Assembly (NCBI GenBank): GCA_013400975.1
Contig: WBMZ01000186.1
Coordinates: 41,693 to 105,692, forward strand
Source: Atrichornis clamosus
Taxonomy: Eukaryota; Chordata; Aves; Passeriformes; Menuridae
Direction of reading: 5' to 3'
Length of the DNA: 64,000 nt
Under the pieces are notes generated by a model. It ran no database searches and was not told where the DNA came from. It was given only the letters and a program-made list of their open reading frames with translations. The position numbers and the translations under genes are program-made. Below are positions 14,670 to 26,022 of this stretch, one piece after another. How positions within the stretch are numbered: position 1 is the first letter of the stretch; every line of letters starts with the position of its first letter.

Positions 14670-15085
14670 TGTCTTGGTTTAGGAATGGTATTCTCCAATT
14701 TAGTACTCCCACTAAAAATCACGCACTGCTCCCTGCCCACCTCTGCTCTAGTTGGAGGCATAAAAGGCAAAGATCATGGGTTGAGATTAAACAAACTTAC
14801 TAGAAATAGCAATGAGATAAGAAATGAACAGTAGCAGTGACAATGCTAATAACAAAAGGTATAAGAAAAGAAATTATGCACATGGGGAAGAAAACCCCAA
14901 ATAATAGACAATACCAGATGGCTCCCTCTGCCACATTTTCTCAACCAGATGGAACCCCTTCTCCTTGAAGAGACTTTTTCCTCCACCCTTGGCAATGACT
15001 TGAGGTGGTGTTGAATAACCTATGTGTCCCGGCCATGCCCCCTCCTGGCTTCTGCAAAAATTAACCCTGTCCTGAAACCAGGACA
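14670..15085 (-). mobile_element. Solo LTR of an endogenous retrovirus (family A copy 1)
   Basis: Read on the minus strand this element starts TGTCCTGGTTTCAGGACA and ends CCTAAACCAAGACA, so it has TG...CA ends with short inverted repeats. It aligns along its whole length with the plus-strand copy at 27568-27992: both share the TTAATTTT block near the start, AGGTTATTC, GTCATTG, TTTTGTTATTA, CTCAACCC, ATCTTTGCCTTTT and the final TACTAAATTGGAGAATACCATTCC segment (the last two described in pieces). Length is about 416 bp, normal for a short avian LTR. No retroviral coding sequence flanks it, so it is a solo LTR left by LTR-LTR recombination. Candidate 5-bp target duplications (ACATG and CCATT) match at only 3 of 5 positions, so the insertion is old or the ends are slightly misplaced. 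The exact family name was not assigned. Confidence 0.85.
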
Positions 15086-15827
15086 CCATTAAAAATTTAG
15101 TATGATGTAAAAGTATTGCAAGACTTTAAAAATTGAAATATCTTTTGGAACATGCAGATGAGCTGCTTTTTTTTTTTTTTTCTGTGAACTGATCTTCCTC
15201 AAGCTTTCACTTCTGTGATCCAATGTCTACATTTTAGGTTATAACCTTTCAGAAATCTGTACACAATGTTTACCTAGGAATGTGGAATGAAGTATTCCAC
15301 CTGCTTCATTCATAAACCTCTGTTTTATGCAGAGGAAGCTCAGGATTTCATGTCTGTCATATGTTGATACTTGAAGCATCAAAATTTATGATCTTCAGTG
15401 AGCACTGAATCTGTATTCGAGCAAGGGATTGTGTATAAATACTGTAGGAAATTCAGGCTCTGTCTCAGGTCTGTGTTTCAAGCACAAGTTAATGCATCTA
15501 AAGTGGTTCTTTCCTTGTAGCACCCATGCTGAGGGTTCCCTGATGGTCAACCTGTTGTTCTTTGTGTCTTGGTGAATATATTTAGATATTTAAATATTTA
15601 TACATGGCAGCAGCAGCAACAGAGGACCAGTGGCTTGGAGTTCAGATCTTGGGCCAAGAAAGGTTTTGAGCTTATATGAATGTCTAAATTACTGAGCTAT
15701 TGACTATGTTTCTGTCCAGGAATCCTAAGATGTAAGGCTAGCTTCAGTTTTCACCATTAAAGGCTTTTATAGCCTTTAGTGACTTTTTGAGTATCAAGTA
15801 CAGTGGCCTTGGCAGGTGAATTGACGT
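15086..15827. other. Unique AT-rich non-coding DNA
   Basis: No gene is visible. A run of about 15 T lies near 15166-15181. The block at 15575-15605 is rich in ATATTTA-type words followed by a short CAG/CAA run. Nothing else is recognisable. Confidence 0.6.
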
Positions 15828-15910
15828 TCCTTTGTAGATTGAAAAATTGAGACTTGAAGAAGCAAGTGACAATTACATCCTTTCTGTAAGTTATAAAAGT
15901 AAATCTGAGC
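15828..15910 (-). repeat. Degraded MIR SINE fragment
   Basis: On the plus strand the order TTGTAGATTGAAAAATTGAG, then ACTTGA, AAGCAAGTGAC and GTAAGTTATAAAAGTAAATC follows the reverse complement of the MIR core (the mammalian wording would be ...TTTTACAGATGAGGAAACTGAG...AAGTGACTTGCC...GTAAGT...). MIRs are amniote-wide ancient SINEs, so an eroded copy in a bird is expected. The match is by eye and partial. Confidence 0.45.
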
Positions 15911-18540
15911 TACATAAATATTTTTAAAATAAGTGAAAACGAGTGTTGATATTACCATAGCATTTCCATCTCAAATTGTTCCAGAGAGTTTGTAATGCAA
16001 AGATTTAAAGCAGTCCTATTTCAGAGCTACTCCTTGTGCTTTGTGCTGGTAGAGATCAATTTCTTCTTTCCATCCTCTCCCTGTATCTTCACTACTACCC
16101 CTCAGACCCCTCCAAAAAAGTCGAGGGGTTTTAGTTCTGATCCTTCCAGCTTCCAGGGGCTTTATCAGCTCCTTTTTTCACCTGTGGCCAGGGTGCTTTT
16201 CTGTGTGTGTGTGTGTGTCTGTGTGTTTCTCCGATCAGCAGTCTCGTCTCTTCTGAAGTGACCTCTGCAGTGCGTGAGGTTTATGGCAACGTGTCCATTT
16301 ATTGTGTGTCAGTGTTTCTCTGTGAGCTCCCAGCAGCTCTGTCAGAGGAGGAACAGCTTCTCAGAGCAAGCCCACAGTACTATCTTTGAACATATGTTCT
16401 CTATTAAGGGAGATGAGGAAGTCACTTAGTTTTCCTTCCATGTGGAGGTTAAAATGGAGGGCTTGTCTAAAAACAGATTGTGGTAAATTGGAGGTTTATT
16501 TGAACAGTATGTCAACATTATTAACTTGAAAATATATACTAAATTGATAGGTTTCCTTCAATTATCTCATCTTGAAAGTTGTTCTCAACAAACAAGCCAA
16601 CAGTTTAAAAGTGATTTAATCTGCCTGAAATTGAGAAAGTCAGACGAAAGCATGCAACACTTTTGTTATAATGAGTGCTAGATAAACTATGTCATGTATT
16701 TGGCCCATTCTACTTCTCCCTATTCAGAAGTAATAACAAATTAAAAAAATGGTACAAATCCAGTTTCTAGGGTTACCCTGCAAACGTGCTAACATTGGCC
16801 TAAACTTTGGGCAACTTTGGGTTGCAGAGGGGACAGCTTTTAGCTGTGGCCTTTTTGCAACTGCTGTGGCATTTTGGGATCCTGAATCACACAGTGTCAC
16901 TTGGCTGCATGGACAGATATATGAGATGGCAATGTGAATGCTTCACACGTGAAATGCCTCGTACAAATTTCTATAAGACTTCTTTGCTTTTAGGCATTAT
17001 TTTGAAGATTTTAATGATATTGTATAAGCCAAGAATGCCCACTTGCTTTAGCATTCCACATAATCATAGACATTTTGGCAGCATTCACTCAGCACTACTT
17101 CTGTATGTGCTACCCTTTCAGACTGAAGAGCTAAAATTAGGGGCCTTCTAGATTACCCTATTGCAAAGGAGAATCTGGGAATTTCTAGGGAAACTGAGCT
17201 GCAATAGCACAGTTAATGAGAAACATGTGCCAAGTCTGACTTTCTTCAACACAGCACATAAACGGAGACAGTTTCACCATTTGGAGCTTTGAAACTCTTT
17301 CAATAAATAACCCATTTTAAGAATCCGCTTGTTCTGGACCAGAATGGGTCAGTAAAGAAGCTGTTTTCTTCCAGGTGGAACCCTGGGTAGACACTCATGT
17401 GCACAACAGAATTCAAGAGCAGAGCTCTCCCATCATTTTAGGAACAAGCGTTGCCATAGTAGGAATTGAAAATCTTCCTGACCTAGTCCACCATTTCAGC
17501 TCTTGATAGAGTGTGAAATGACATTTTTACATCTTCCAGACGTTGTCACCCTTTTCAGTGACTATATCCAGAAAGATCACCATCCAGAAGTGGTGCTTTC
17601 TGACAAAATGAATGTAGGATGTCACAGTCCTGGGCAACCACTAGCTGTCTGGTAAAGGAACCATGCAAATGTACCAGTCTTTGTCCTTTTACTTCAAAAC
17701 CCAAAAATAGCATGTCTTGACCAACATGGATATTGTGATCTGAGTAGCTTTGGCAGTGGTTGATTGATCAGTTTTCTGTTATTTTAAATATTATATGGAA
17801 TTTATTATTGAATCTGCACTCTATAGTTAAAAAGACAGCTTTATTGTATAAAATGAATTGGAGTGTGGCAGTGAATCTAGCTGAGATTCCCAAGCATTTA
17901 GGCAAAGAAATCCAGTGATGATGCAGCATGTAGTCCTGGTTTGCCATGTAAGGTACAGACACCTTCTTTAGTGGAAGAGACTGCACAGTGTTTCCTTCAT
18001 AAGTTGTGACTGTGCAGAGCACATGGTGTGAGTAACCTTCATCACTGCAGCTGAAGGATGTGGTGGTTCTGAGGTCTAAAACTGATTGACATTGGGGAAT
18101 GGTGGTTTGGATAGATAGGAATTTGGGACACTATTATAAAACATGGCAATTCTTTTTTTTTTAAATCATTATTTTATTTTTTAGGGAAAAACCAGCTTGG
18201 TCAGTGAAATGCTTGTGCTGGGCCCATCTAATAGAATCACTGACTGTGTATGGGGCCCGATAATGTGCAAAACACATCTAGGGTGCCTAAACTGCTGAAC
18301 AGGGGCTTGTTGAGAAGTTATAGTTGGATGAACAAAAGAAAATTCTTCAAAATGCCTCTGGATTTTGGTGGATTTGGTACTATATTCAACGAAAACAAGT
18401 ATGCCTAGAAATCTTGAGAACCTGTGATCCAAATGTCAGTGGAAAAAAAATTCACTGAAGTCGGAGCATCTTCTTTACTTACAACTGTTTTGGGATCTAG
18501 AAGGTGTAGAATTTGGACTTGAATTAGCATTTAAACAACG
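15911..18540. other. Unique non-coding DNA with a GT microsatellite
   Basis: No gene is supported. The interval carries the GT run at about 16202-16227 and otherwise single-copy-looking sequence. Open stretches of 60-114 codons on both strands have no recognisable domain and partly use the GT repeat. Confidence 0.6.
16202..16227. repeat. (TG)n dinucleotide microsatellite
   Basis: Eight consecutive TG units, one TC interruption, then further TG units. Probably length-polymorphic. Confidence 0.9.
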
Positions 18541-18554
18541 TGTGACGCGTCACA
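18541..18554. promoter_or_regulatory. Candidate CRE-like palindrome TGTGACGCGTCACA
   Basis: A perfect 14-bp palindrome made of two inverted TGACG half-sites (the ATF/CREB half-site) separated so that the centre reads ACGCGT. It holds two CpGs in a CpG-poor stretch. Binding is inferred from half-site identity only; the usual CREB site TGACGTCA has a 2-bp tighter spacing. Confidence 0.3.
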
Positions 18555-19806
18555 GAAAATTTTCCAGTACTGCTTACCAGGGTGTTGTATTTCCAATAGG
18601 AAGCCATAAACCCAGACAGTTGTACTCACATCTCCTTCCCATATGCACAGTAAATTGGAATATCTTTTCATCTTGCCAATTATTTTTCACACTTGAGGTT
18701 GGGCTACTCATCTTCAGTAATTCCCTTGTTAGTCTGTGCAGTGCTTCAGTTTGCATTGTCCCATTTTATGTGGCAGCTTGTCTTTAAAGATCCCAGTGAT
18801 TGTCACTCTGTACCGGCCTCTGCTCTACCTCCAAACTGCAGCCTCCTTAACTGTGAAGGGTGAAGGAACTGGGTGGCTTCAAGCTTTTCCTCTCATTTGT
18901 TCTGTCACTGCTTTGTAGTAGTTACGTGTCCCTCAGATGTTGCCACTCTGTATCCAATGATTCTCTCTTTGTTAAAAGTATAGAGGAAAACTTGAGATGG
19001 GATCAACTGTTATGTTTACTTATTTTCCTCTCTTAGGCTTTATTGTTGATATCTTGATGCTACATATCACATGAAAATAAAGACAGATTTGTATCTCAAA
19101 GAGCTTATTATGCTCCTTCTGCAGAAATGATCCACTGGGAAATCCTTATATCATCACTAAAGTTTTGGTGTCTGCCTTTCTCTGTGTTCTGGAAGTTGGT
19201 ACGTAAATTTACGTGCAGAAACGTAAAAAAGAAATTATCAGTGCAAGCAGGACTAAAACTATGAAAGCCTTTGTAACTTTACGTGCATATAGCTGTGATG
19301 AATGTAAACTTATCTTGCGACATAAAGAGATGCAAAAGGAAGGCTCATCTTATAGCACATGCTGTATTATGCCTTTATAAAAAACATTTGTGCATGTGTC
19401 TGCTTCCCAAGCAGCAGGGCTGTAGCTAGAGACCACCTGATTAAAAGCCTTCATCCTGCAATTCCCAGTATTAGGATAAATCATAGAGCATTGTTTATAT
19501 GACTCCTTGTGTTTCCTGCCTTGTATCCTCACATGCAGATGTTTTTCATCATTTATTGCTAATAGTGAGTATGTGTTAAGGTTTTCTATAAATTTTTTGG
19601 CATTTTGTACATTTAAACTTTGCATATGTAGAATGCGGATGATCATGTACTTTGTTTGAGAAAAACTAAACTCATCCTTGGGATACTTTTTCTTTTGTTT
19701 TCTCTGCTTATACAACAGCTTTTTGCTGTTCTAGAAAAAGGCAGGAACTTTTCACCAGCTAAAATTTCTGCCTTGCATTGTTTTAATAATGCAAGAAGAA
19801 GATACA
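18555..19806. other. Unique non-coding DNA containing an ACGTAA motif cluster
   Basis: No gene is visible. The notable part is 19201-19287, described separately. The remaining sequence is AT-rich and unremarkable. Confidence 0.6.
19201..19287. promoter_or_regulatory. Cluster of ACGTAA / TTACGT half-sites
   Basis: A perfect palindrome ACGTAAATTTACGT (19201-19214) is followed by ACGTAA (19221-19226) and TTACGT (19279-19284). The word TTTACGTGCA occurs twice (19208-19217 and 19278-19287). TTACGTAA-type half-sites are bound by PAR-bZIP and NFIL3 factors (family knowledge). A regulatory role here is inference. Confidence 0.3.
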
Positions 19807-20814
19807 TGTCAAGCATATTGGGTTTGTGTGACAAGATTTTGTTAGTGGGGGGTTACAGGCATGTCCTTTGTGAAAAGCTGGTGGAAGCTTCCCCAACATC
19901 TGACAGCCACTGCCAGCCAAGATGGACCCACTGTTGGCCAAGGCTGAGCCCATCAGTGAGGGTGGTAGCACCTCTGGGATAACAGGTTTAAGGGAAACCC
20001 CTCTCTGTGAAACAGCAGCTGCAGCTGGACGGAGGAGGAGGAACAGCTCTGCAGACACCAAGGTCAGTGCAGAAGGAAGGGGAGGAGGTGCTCTAGGTGC
20101 CAGAGCTGAGATTCCCCTGCAACCTGTGGTGCAGACCATGGTGAGGCAGCTGTGCCCCATGGAGGTCAGCAGAGGAGAAGAGATCCACCTGGAATCTGTG
20201 AAAGACTCTGTTCTGGAGCAGGCGGATGCCTGAGAGGAGGCTGTGAATCCATGGGAAGCTTGTGCTGGAGCAGGGTCCTGGCTGGACCTGCAGACCCATG
20301 GAGAGAGGAGCCCAGGCTGGAGCAGGTTTGCTGGAGCAGGTTTGCTGGAGCAGGTTTGCTGGCAGGCCCTGTGACCCTGTGGGGGAGCAGCCTGCGCCTG
20401 AAGGGGCACCCTATGGGAGGGACCCACACTGGAGCAGGGGAAGAGTGGGAGGGGTCCTCCTGCGGAGGAGGAGGAGTGGCAGAAACAATGTGTGATGAGC
20501 TGACTGCAGCAGCCCTTCCCTGCTCCCCAGCCTGTGCTGCTGCGGGGAGTAGGTGGAGAATTTCGGAGTGAAGTTGAACAGGGGAAGAAAATTTGGGTTT
20601 ATTTCTCATTATTCTGTTCTGATTTTGATTGGTCGTGAATTAAGCTGATTTTTCCAAGTCATGTCTGTTTTGCCTGTGACAGCAATCTCTCCCTGCCCCT
20701 ATCCTGACCCATGAGCCTTTCCTTATGTTTTCTCTCCCCTGCCCAGCTGAGGAGGAGAGTGACAGAGCAGCTTTGGTGGGCACCTGGTGTCCAGCTCACG
20801 GTCAACTCACCACA
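19807..20814 (+). mobile_element. LTR of an endogenous retrovirus (family B, about 1 kb)
   Basis: The plus strand ends GGTCAACTCACCACA, the typical 3' end of a widespread avian LTR, preceded by the family landmarks GAGAGTGACAGAGCAGC and TTTGGTGGGCACCTGG. Further upstream are TTCTCATTATTCTG, GAATTTCGGAGTGAAGTTGA, many GCTGGAGCAGG / CCCATGG alternations, CACCAAGGTCAGTGCAGAAG and AAGCTTCCCC. The order is that of the avian family as I remember it. The left end is less certain: it lies between about 19807 (TGTCAAGC) and 19825 (TGTGTGAC). The poly(A)-signal region (family wording GGTAATAAATTAA) is mutated to GGTCGTGAATTAA, and many CpGs have decayed, so the copy is old. No internal retroviral genes flank it. 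Open stretches of up to 214 codons on both strands inside the element are by-products of its GC-rich repeats. Confidence 0.8.
20316..20362. repeat. 14-bp tandem repeat inside the family B LTR
   Basis: The unit GCTGGAGCAGGTTT occurs three times in a row without a mismatch and is followed by a partial fourth copy (GCTGG). It is a local expansion of the GCTGGAGCAGG word that recurs throughout this LTR. Confidence 0.9.
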
Positions 20815-23800
20815 TAAAGTCACATGAAGAGGAGCAAGGTGAAAATACTGACGCAGTGCAGGACAGAGCTGGTTTGCTTAAGAACCAAGACAAAAGGGAC
20901 GTGATTTAGCAATAACTCCATACCTCAAATTCTTTGTGTATTAAAAGTATTCCTTATTAAGAACTTCACAGGCAAAAGGCAGAGTTTCTCACTGTTTTTA
21001 AGTGATTATAGTTCCAATAGTGATGAATGGATGAATAACTGCGTGTGGTTAATGAGTCTGAGTTACTTGAAGATCTGGTTGAGAAGATTTTTCTAAATGA
21101 GTAATAGGGGAAGGATAAGGAAGATAGATTTGAATGAGTATATAAAATTCTGATTTTTTTACTTCTTCCTTCTCTTATTTGGAAAATAACGTAAGAAGTC
21201 CAAGCTGAAAAGCTTGATTTAGGAGAGGATTTTCAGATTTCATAACCTTCAGAATAGGAAGTTAACTTCAAAACATTTAACTGCTCTTACAGGAGGGGGA
21301 AAGGCTGATGGCCAGTTAATGTTTTTCTTCAGCCTTCACTTTATTAGTAAGAAAAATCACTCTTCTTCAGGGTGATGGAATGTCAAAATGAAGGCTTAAC
21401 ACTCCTATAAGTGTCCCATACCCTGTTTGCTTTCTCACTTGTCTCCTAAGTAGTTTTCTGGGGAAAAAAGGCTCAATTTTATATAATAGTTTTTTGGGTT
21501 TTTTTAATCTTTTGCCAGAAAATGGCTTTGTTGAGGTGTTGTGTGTGTGTGTATGTGGGATGGTGGTGTTCCATTTTGTTTTCCCTACCACTATCCAAGT
21601 CTAGTAAGAACTGTTTCTGAGTTTCACCAAGAACTTCCCAGCTGCCGTACTTCTTCCTAGTGGTTCGAAATAAGTTGTGATGGGTTTTAATGTCATACAA
21701 TGAAAAAACCCCCCTAAATGCTAGAGAAAGTATCAGAACCTGCTCTCTTACTTATTAGTCTGAATGAATGAATGAACACGTTTGTGCTCCTTCTTGAAAT
21801 TAATCTCAAAGCCCTAAAAAAGGGACAATTCAAATTCTATCTGTTTAAATTCCTGACTTCCAAAGAGAAACTTGAGTGTTTTGTAAACAAGGCTTTGTTA
21901 TGGAACAGCCAGACTGTCCTTGTGAGCTATGTTGGGTGTTCTTGAGAATGTAATTCTAAATTATGAGCTTTCTTTTCTCTAGAGGTTGAAAAATAAACCA
22001 AAAGGTATATGGGTAAACCAGCAGCATGTCTAGGATGGATCCATAGAGGTTAGTAGGCTCAGAGTTAATGGTCTGCAGTTCTTCCAAATAAAGAGTACTC
22101 TCAAAGTGGATTACATTTAAAAAGCACATTCTGATTTTAGTAAATGCTGGAGCTCTGTGTGTGGCAGGAAAGGTTGTATTGTGCTGAGGGATTAGAATTT
22201 AGGATTCTCTTGGATTTTGATGTTTTCAAAACTACTCAATTGCCTTCATTAGCACCTTCCTTTTTTTGATTGCTTCTGCAGCAGCAGGAACATGGCAGAG
22301 ATTCTCTTGTTTTTTGCTGGTGCAAGTAATAACCTGATTCTGTCCTTAATCACTAAGGTGCTTTATTGATGCAGTTCATGTGTTTTAATAAAAATCTCTT
22401 ATAGTAAGCAATATACTGTGTAAGCTTCTGACTTACTCTTCTTGTCAGTCCCTTCCTGGGCACGGGGAGGAGGTTGAGGAAGAAGGGTTTAAGTATACCT
22501 GCAGTCATGCAGCAGCATATAAAGTGCTGCCAGCTGCAACAGATGTGCCTTACACCTGCTAAGCCCTTGCTAGCAAGCTGGCCTGGCACCCTCTGGTTGT
22601 ATAGCAGGCAGGGGTACAGTTTGATCTCACTCTAATTTCAGTATTAGACAATCTCAGCTTTTATAGAAGATGTTTACTAAGTGAATGTCCTGATCACACT
22701 GAGCATCCTGTCATCTTTGCAGAACAAAAGTCTCTGGTACCCAGACTTGTGACATGAAAGACAAGACCCATTATCGGTGTAAATGCTTCACATATTCTAC
22801 ATTTGGAAACTGTGTGGATTCTATATGTACATCTTCATACACGTGCACATATGTGTCCAACCCTCTTTTCCCAGAAGAGTAAGGGGAGAATTGTTCTGCT
22901 CCATAGCATTTTTTTTCTTGATCGGCTTCAAAGTGTTTGTAACTTAGTGGTAAAAGTCAAATAGGAAACACCACATTTTGCTTAAAACTGTAGAAGTGCC
23001 ATCAGTAAATCACTTGCTGTAAGAAGAGAGGGAAATAGATGAGGTTAAATACAGGTAGATCTGAGAGAATAACATGGAAAGGTGGAGGGAAGCACTTGGA
23101 TGTGAAATGATCAGACTGAATATCTTTGGATCATCTCATTTTTGAAGAAAACAGCTGTCATACAGTTTAATACTTATGACATTTTCCTCTATCTTTCAAA
23201 CTCTTCTTAATTCCTCACTGCAAAAGTGAAGTTTCTTATTAGATGGAGTGGCTTTTAATTAATGCTTGTCTTTTGTGAGAGCAGCCTGAGGTGTTCTGCA
23301 AAAACAGAGTAGACTCATTCGATTCAGCAGACCTACCGTGTGACCAGCTGCCAGAAGTTGGACTACAGAGTCAAAGGGAAAGGCTTGTAATCAATTTAGA
23401 AAAGCACATAGCTGGGCAGAGAAAGAAGTGCTTCATTTTTAATTTTTACATGGTGATTTGAAGGACACAGAGATGATTCACGTGAAGGGAATTGGTTGGG
23501 TTTTTTTTCCCTCGTCTTCTAAACCTAAGTGAGCTGAGTTTGAAACTGTTGAAGGATTTTCTGTAAGATGTTCACGCAGCTCTGGTGGTGACAGTATCTT
23601 GGCTTCAGTTCTGAATTTTGTTCTAAATTTAGGATTCCTCTTTGCCTCTCTCTTGGAAATGTAGTTGTTCCCTTCTCTGCTTGGTATCAATAACAGTCTG
23701 CCTCCCTTTTAGCATTATTTCCGATCTCAGTCCTTGCACAGTGTGTGAATCTCTTTATATCTTCTGTGACTATCACCATGTTGTGGACATACATTATTTT

Positions 23801-25924
23801 TGCTTTCACAGAAACAATTTACAATAGATGAATAGTTGTTGACAGTTCTGGGCAGCCAGAGAAAAGTTGTATCACAACAGTCTTAGCTCTGAATCAAAGA
23901 AATGTTGTCCTTACCACCTCCTACCACATTTTCAAAACTGTTTGGTTCGAGTTATCCATGTTTCCTGTATTTTCTTGGCCAAAAGCAAACAAAAATCAAG
24001 TGGAAACCTGCCAGGAGGTCATGTCTGAAGGACAGTTTAGTATTATTTTTTAATTTCTCTATTAATTGGATCTCTTATGAACATGTTGCTACAGATTTAT
24101 ATGTAGCTGCATCAGCCCCACCAGCATTCCTGTTGTGTGAAATGGCTTGTCTGCCATCAAAAATTATGAAGAGACAGCAGGCAGAAAGACAATAGATCAG
24201 CCAGAGTGTCTACAGATGTTTTTAATCTGATCCTGTTATTTATACATTGTCATAGGAATGCATGTTGTTTTATAGATATATAAAACCATGAGAGTTTCCT
24301 GTCCTGAGGGTCTTACAACATGCAGAATTGTAAATTAAATCCTGCAAGATTTCTGGTCATCCTCTTCAGTGCCCAGTGTGTACGACTGACAGCAAGTGCC
24401 ATATGGAAAATCCCCACTTCTCACTAGCTGCCTGTGTAAGGGCAAGGAACACACTGAAGGGTCCTCTTGCAGTCAATAGTGAGTGAGAGGACTGATAATG
24501 GATCTTCAAGGCCTTTAACAGAGAATTCCAACGTATGAACAGAGTTGGGGTTTGCTTCTGTACTGTTAGTTGCTGTGGAGGAGCTCAAAAACATGCCTAG
24601 TGTTTGTATTTCAACTGTGTGTGTGTCTTCACGTGGAGCACTGCAGGGGGAGTTTAAGAACTGTGGAGAAGAAGAGAGACAACTGAATAATTTCCTTGCT
24701 AATGAAATGAGGTGAACCATTTCAGAAGCCTATTCATAAATGTGTTTTAAGGTCACAAAGTTATAAACCAATTACATACTTTTGCTAGTGCTTTACAGCT
24801 ACTGTTCTGGTAGAATCCATACCTTTGGAATATGTCTGATGGAGACTTGTGCACTTTGCCCTGTAGTCTTCCTTCTTTGTGCCATGAAATATTGACTGGA
24901 AAATTTTACTCTGAAATTTATGCTTCCTTTAATATAAAGCAAGTTCTATGTTAGGAGTGCAGTCCAAGAAGTGATTTTATGGTCTAGACTACTTGGTTAA
25001 GAAGATCTTGACTCCTGACAGACAAGGATAATTTTTCTAGTCCTGAATTCTGAACGTGGGAAGGGGCAGTATTGTCCTCATTACCTTGTTTCAGGCACAA
25101 TTCCCATTTTACCACACTACTTGGGAGTGATTTATGCTCTTCAGAATGTCTCCCTATGATATAGAGCTTGAATTTTTTTTTTTAGTTGTTTTTTGATTTG
25201 TGGGGTCATAAAAATAGTTGCCTGATGTCTTTGATTCTCCTGTCCACCTTCAATTTCATTTTCCTTCTCCCATGATATTCCTCATTTCTAAGATTTGAAA
25301 ACAACCATAGGGCAGAGGGAAATAGGAAAAAATCTGGAAGCTGGAAGCTCAGAAAAGAGTTAAGTGGGGGTTTTCCTTGCTGTAAAATTTTTGGGCAGAA
25401 GCCAGGTGCATGAGAGCTAGAGAAGAGGAATTGCAGAAGTTGTTTCCCTGTGTGTTGTAGTCTGGAGGAGGAAAAATGAGTGGAGTTAAAACAGGGCACG
25501 ACTCCAGGGAGTGAGCCTTTTATGACAGCTTTCTGGGAGAGTGGAAACTAGGAGAAAAGATGGCCAGAAGAATGTGCATGAAACATGTTTGTTTTACTTA
25601 GCTCAGACTGCTTCTTAAAAAATTTAAGCTAGGTTAATTAGCACTTGCAAAATGCAGTTTTAATTTGCTGGATTGCTTCCTGTCTTTGGGCTAGTTCATT
25701 TAGAATTAGCCAGTTCCAGGCTGAGATTGACAAGTTTCTAGCCTTGACTGAAAAAACTTGAGTTAATGGGCTCATACCCATTTAGAACACCTCTGTGCCT
25801 CCCATCCGAAACTCAGCGCACTTCCAGTGTTCACTTCCTCATTTCACATTCCAGCAGGCACAAGTGGCAGGGATACTCAGAGATGTGGAGTGGCTCCTGC
25901 ACAAACCCCAGCTGGTTAACCTGG
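20815..25924. other. Unique non-coding DNA
   Basis: No gene is supported. A short GT run lies at about 21538-21557 and a TGAATGAATGAATGAA patch at about 21762-21777. Open stretches here are below 100 codons with no recognisable domain. Confidence 0.6.
21538..21557. repeat. Short (GT)n microsatellite
   Basis: Seven GT units, then ATGTG. Confidence 0.8.
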
Positions 25925-26022
25925 CTTCCTTCAGGCTGGGGAAAGCAAGGCTGTGAAGAGGATGTGACAGAAGACTGTAAAATCCTGGGTGGCATGGAAA
26001 AGGTTACTAAGGGGCACAAGTA
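25925..26022 (+). mobile_element. Degraded CR1-type LINE coding remnant
   Basis: The plus strand reads like the region downstream of the reverse transcriptase in CR1/L2-type LINE ORF2. A frame gives EDVTEDCKILGGMEKVT, comparable to the family pattern RGDLIEVYKIL.G.EKV. The nucleotides TTCAGGCTGGGGAAA, AAAATCCTGGGTGGCATGG and AGGGGCACAAG also follow that pattern. The copy is short, and frameshifts or stops lie on both sides. It is a relic, not a gene. The subfamily is unknown. Confidence 0.45.

Noticed and set aside
20152..20609. Overlapping open frames of 139-214 codons on both strands
   Set aside because: They lie inside the GC-rich family B LTR, where repeated GCTGGAGCAGG words suppress stops in several frames. 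No retroviral domain is present.
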